A program made the translations under genes and the position numbers. This document shows positions 5,883 through 7,530 of a DNA stretch of 7,530 bases, piece by piece (positions within the stretch are counted from its first letter, which is position 1; each line of letters opens with the position of its first letter). The DNA is from Planctomycetota bacterium. GTDB taxonomy: Bacteria; Planctomycetota; Phycisphaerae; Phycisphaerales; UBA1924. The stretch spans positions 1-7,530 of the forward strand of contig JAFLCM010000116.1 of NCBI GenBank assembly GCA_017303565.1, given 5' to 3'. The notes beneath the pieces are model-generated. The model ran no database searches. It had not been told where the DNA came from and was given only the letters and a program-made list of their open reading frames with translations.

Positions 5883-6659
5883 TCAGCGCCGGCGGCGCGA
5901 GGCGGCGAGACCCGCGAACGCGAGCAGGCCCGCGGCGGAAGGGGCCGGGACGCGCTCGGCGATCAGGTCGATCGAGTTCTCGGGGATGAAGAACTGGAAG
6001 TCGTCGGCGTCGTTGTAGCCGGCCCAGTCGAAGTAGATCTCGACGGACCAGTAGATGGTGACGCCGGTGGAGATGTCGGCGCCGAAGCGATCGACGAAGT
6101 TGAACTCGTAGCCGTAGCCGCCGGGCTCGGTGATCGGGCCGAAGCCGGTACCCGAGCCGACGCCGGTGAGGAAATCACCGTTGGCGTTGGCGACGAGGAA
6201 CGAGGTGCCGACCTTGTAGATCTCGGCGGTGCCGCCGGAGAAGCCGAAGCCGAAGAAGAAGTGGGTGCGGATGGTGTCGTCGGGGTGGTCCCACTGGGTG
6301 CCGTCGATGGTGGCGGTGCCTGACATGACGAGGCGGTTGCCGCGGAAGACCTCGCCCGTGACCGGCTCGGTCGGCGTGGGGATGTACGAGTTGGCGTCGA
6401 CGCGGAAGGTGCGGTTGTTCTCGGTGGAGGAGAACAGCTTCATGCCGTTACCGAACGCCTGCCCGGTGACGTCGGCGTCGAGGTCGGGGTTGCCGGTGGT
6501 GTCATAGGGGGCCCAGAAGGTGCCGTCGTCGTTGCGCACGTGCTGAAGGCTGGCGCCGTCGAAGGACCATGAGGTGACCGGGACGGCGGAAGCGCCGGCG
6601 GCGAGCGCAAGGAGGCCCGCGACACCGACACCACAAACAAACTGCTTCGAGACGGGCAT
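5883..6659 (-). CDS. Exported protein with PEP-CTERM-like sorting signal
   Basis: A 258-residue protein of unknown function. The ATG at 6659 has AGGAG 7 nt upstream. Residues 1-25 form a Sec signal peptide (hydrophobic VGVAGLLALAAG core, ASA cleavage site). The mature region is rich in aromatic residues, Gly, Asp and Asn, with alternating patterns (HFFFGFGF at 133-140; IYWSVEIYFDW at 202-212) that suggest a beta-sandwich. No catalytic motif is recognised. The C-terminus is a clear tripartite PEP-CTERM-like signal: VPAPS (237-241), hydrophobic AAGLLAFAGLAA (242-253) and a terminal RRRR (255-258). By family knowledge, an exosortase would remove this tail after export; none is encoded in the window. 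Its partner across the terminator also has such a tail, but the two mature sequences are not obviously alike. Confidence 0.85.
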   Translation of the reverse strand: MPVSKQFVCGVGVAGLLALAAGASAVPVTSWSFDGASLQHVRNDDGTFWAPYDTTGNPDLDADVTGQAFGNGMKLFSSTENNRTFRVDANSYIPTPTEPVTGEVFRGNRLVMSGTATIDGTQWDHPDDTIRTHFFFGFGFSGGTAEIYKVGTSFLVANANGDFLTGVGSGTGFGPITEPGGYGYEFNFVDRFGADISTGVTIYWSVEIYFDWAGYNDADDFQFFIPENSIDLIAERVPAPSAAGLLAFAGLAASRRRR

Positions 6660-6696
6660 GGACTTTCTCCTCTATGCTTTGGAAATGCGTGACTCG

Positions 6697-6712
6697 ACCG
6701 GCGATCGCCGGT
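6697..6712. repeat. Perfect 16-bp palindrome in the leader of the 6659 gene
   Basis: ACCGGCGATCGCCGGT is identical to its reverse complement. It lies 37 bp upstream of the minus-strand ATG at 6659 and about 26 bp from that gene's AGGAG. It could be an operator for a dimeric regulator or one arm-pair of an mRNA structure; a hairpin with no unpaired loop would be strained. It contains GCGATCGC, an octamer known as highly iterated in cyanobacteria, but that link is probably coincidental here. Confidence 0.5.
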
Positions 6713-6732
6713 GTCTGGACTCGGTTGGATGA

Positions 6733-6753
6733 GTCGCCCGAGTCTCGGGCGGC
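6733..6753. repeat. Short hairpin in the leader of the 6659 gene
   Basis: CGCCCGA (6735-6741) and TCGGGCG (6745-6751) form a 7-bp stem with a GTC loop. It extends by a wobble pair and one G-C pair to 6733/6753. It lies between the 16-bp palindrome and the putative minus-strand promoter, so it would be near the 5' end of that transcript. Confidence 0.35.
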
Positions 6754-6770
6754 CCTGTGCATGCTTATTG

Positions 6771-6799
6771 AAGATACCCCGAACGGGGCGGGTGTCCAA
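6771..6799 (-). promoter_or_regulatory. Putative promoter for the PEP-CTERM gene at 6659
   Basis: On the minus strand TTGGAC (6794-6799) and TATCTT (6771-6776) are 17 bp apart. Matches to consensus are modest (3 of 6 and 4 of 6), but the spacing is ideal and the -10 is in a locally AT-richer stretch. A start near 6764 would give a leader of about 100 nt containing both inverted repeats. Confidence 0.35.
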
Positions 6800-6864
6800 G
6801 CGAATTCCAGTCGATGGAGTCACCGTCCAATAATGTCGCGGTTCTGCCACGTCGGAAGCGCTTG

Positions 6865-6893
6865 TTTCCTTCGACGATCGGACCGACTACACT
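6865..6893 (+). promoter_or_regulatory. Weak candidate promoter upstream of the helicase
   Basis: TACACT at 6888-6893 is a fair -10 (4 of 6). The -35 is poor: TTTCCT at 6865-6870 gives a 17-bp spacer, TTGTTT at 6862-6867 gives 20 bp. If real, transcription would begin near 6900 and the helicase leader would be about 400 nt long. Low confidence. Confidence 0.25.
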
Positions 6894-6901
6894 CTTGCTG
6901 T

Positions 6902-6925
6902 CCACGGCCCCGCAGAGCCCCGTGG
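6902..6925 (+). repeat. Inverted repeat CCACGG/CCGTGG
   Basis: CCACGG (6902-6907) and CCGTGG (6920-6925) form a 6-bp stem around 12 nt. It lies just downstream of the candidate -10 at 6888-6893, so it would fold at the very 5' end of a transcript starting there. Confidence 0.35.
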
Positions 6926-7096
6926 CCAGGCCGGGATTCAACCCAACCTGCTGCAACCGATCGGAGCGCGGTCTTTCCCGTTTGAGATGGGGAAGGTCGT
7001 CCGGTCCCTCTCTCCCCGCGTTGTTCGCGAGGGCTGGAGCGTGCCAGCAGGCCCGTGCCACAGGTGAGGCTCCGCGGACAACCGGACCCCCGGGCC

Positions 7097-7123
7097 CCCG
7101 GAACACCCGGAACACCCGGAACA
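7097..7123. repeat. Three tandem copies of a 9-bp unit
   Basis: The unit CCCGGAACA occurs three times without mismatch at 7097-7105, 7106-7114 and 7115-7123, and a decayed fourth copy (ccggaaa) follows. Because 9 is a multiple of 3, each frame reads as a tripeptide repeat, for example Val-Phe-Arg or Gly-Val-Pro on the minus strand, but no supported gene contains it. Confidence 0.8.
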
Positions 7124-7144
7124 CCGGAAACGCAAGCCGGACGA

Positions 7145-7159
7145 GGGAACACCGTTCCC
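7145..7159 (+). repeat. Short hairpin GGGAAC-ACC-GTTCCC
   Basis: A perfect 6-bp stem (7145-7150 with 7154-7159) and a 3-nt loop, 22 bp after the tandem repeat and about 140 bp before the helicase start. No T-tract follows, so it is not a terminator. It could be part of leader structure or chance. Confidence 0.3.
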
Positions 7160-7288
7160 GGCGGCTGCTGTCCCCCGCTGCTCTCGCCCGCGTGTGCCGG
7201 CGGAGAGCCGTGAGGGCCGGGTCCATCGGCATCGACGTGAGCCGAGCGCGAGACGCGCAGGCCCCGTCGGTGGACGCGAATGACCATT

Positions 7289-7292
7289 GGAG
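7289..7292 (+). promoter_or_regulatory. Ribosome binding site of the helicase
   Basis: GGAG with a 5-nt spacer to the ATG at 7298. It favours that start over the in-frame ATG at 7280, which has no comparable site and would add six residues (MTIGDF) ahead of the usual family N-terminus. Confidence 0.65.
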
Positions 7293-7297
7293 ACTTC

Positions 7298-7530
7298 ATG
7301 CGATTCGACGAACTGAAACTGTCCGAGCCCGTGCTGCGCGCCGTTCACGATGAGGGCTATGAGACGCCGACGCCGATCCAGGCGCAGGCGATCCCGCACG
7401 TCCTGTCGGGGTCGGACCTGTTGGGGTGCGCGCAGACGGGAACGGGCAAGACCGCGGCGTTCGCGCTGCCGATCCTGTGCCGGCTGGGTACGACGCCGGT
7501 CCTGGCGAAGGAGCCGATCCCGGCGTTGGC
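7298..7530 (+). CDS. DEAD-box ATP-dependent RNA helicase, 3'-partial
   Basis: The first 77 residues of a DEAD-box RNA helicase, cut by the window's right edge. The sequence opens MRFDELKLSEPVLRAV, the usual bacterial family N-terminus. The Q motif is GYETPTPIQ at 20-28, with the isolated upstream aromatic at Phe3, 17 residues before it. Motif I (Walker A) is AQTGTGKT at 45-52, followed by AAFALPIL. These residues recognise adenine and bind ATP. The DEAD, SAT and C-terminal RecA-like motifs lie outside the window, so the subfamily (RhlE, DeaD/CsdA or other) cannot be settled, though the compact N-terminus suits RhlE-like proteins. Such helicases remodel RNA in ribosome assembly, decay or cold adaptation. 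The gene follows a long region without genes that may be a structured leader. Confidence 0.93.
   Translation, partial: MRFDELKLSEPVLRAVHDEGYETPTPIQAQAIPHVLSGSDLLGCAQTGTGKTAAFALPILCRLGTTPVLAKEPIPAL

Larger units (their letters stand above)
6660..7297. other. 638-bp intergenic region without a convincing gene
   Basis: The left third belongs to the leader and promoter of the minus-strand gene at 6659. The rest precedes the helicase. All open frames here are Arg/Pro/Gly-rich with no recognisable domain and no good start, so I treat them as chance frames in GC-rich DNA. The region holds a possible plus-strand promoter, hairpins at 6902-6925, 7145-7159 and 7246-7258, and a 9-bp tandem repeat at 7097-7123. 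I see no tRNA, SRP RNA, RNase P or tmRNA signature, but a small RNA cannot be excluded. Confidence 0.6.

Noticed and set aside
6926..6975. Possible tRNA suggested by GGGATTCAACCC
   Set aside because: The TPsiC arm consensus is not matched and no acceptor or anticodon stems can be built around it.
7097..7130. CRISPR-like array
   Set aside because: The units are 9 bp and directly adjacent with no spacers, so this is a simple tandem repeat.
7280..7297. ATG at 7280 as helicase start
   Set aside because: It is in frame but lacks a comparable ribosome binding site, and family homology starts at the ATG at 7298.
6814..7353. 179-codon plus-strand open frame before the helicase
   Set aside because: It overlaps the helicase start in another frame, is Arg/Pro-rich, contains the tandem repeat and shows no domain.

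Overview
The window looks like a piece of chromosome from a GC-rich planctomycete, most likely of the Phycisphaerae type. This is inferred from C-terminal dockerin-like repeats ending close to a Cys, from PEP-CTERM-like tails ending in an Arg cluster, and from a run of small exported proteins of unknown role. No ribosomal RNA or other phylogenetic marker is present, so the assignment rests on protein style. I see no integrase, transposase, CRISPR array, tRNA or rRNA.

Layout, left to right. (1) 2-985 (+): the 3' part of an exported calcineurin-like metallophosphoesterase whose true start lies left of the window. (2) 993-2213 (-): an M16 zinc metallopeptidase, converging on the phosphoesterase with only 7 bp between the stops. 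(3) 2266-3489 (-): a secreted protein with a CBM9/DOMON-like body and a two-repeat C-terminal dockerin, 52 bp upstream of the peptidase gene on the same strand. (4) 3490-3783: a divergent control region with a promoter-like pair for the minus gene and an inverted repeat on the side of the plus gene. (5) 3784-4806 (+): a secreted protein with two PPC-like domains and a single-repeat dockerin. (6) 4987-5808 (+): an exported protein, probably a beta-sandwich, with a PEP-CTERM-like tail and a strong hairpin just before its ribosome binding site. (7) 5833-5863: a bidirectional intrinsic terminator. (8) 5883-6659 (-): a second PEP-CTERM-like exported protein. (9) 6660-7297: 638 bp without a convincing gene, holding the leaders of the flanking genes, several inverted repeats and a three-copy 9-bp tandem repeat. 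(10) 7298 to the end (+): the N-terminus of a DEAD-box RNA helicase.

The four central genes all encode signal-peptide proteins, two with dockerin-type and two with PEP-CTERM-type C-termini. The region therefore looks like a cell-envelope/secretome locus between housekeeping genes (M16 peptidase, RNA helicase). No catalytic domain is visible in any of the four, so binding, surface or structural roles are more likely than enzymatic ones. I found no clear new multi-gene system. The points most worth checking are the Cys-flanked dockerin modules in a divergent gene pair, the hairpin leaders of the two PEP-CTERM genes, and the long structured region ahead of the helicase.
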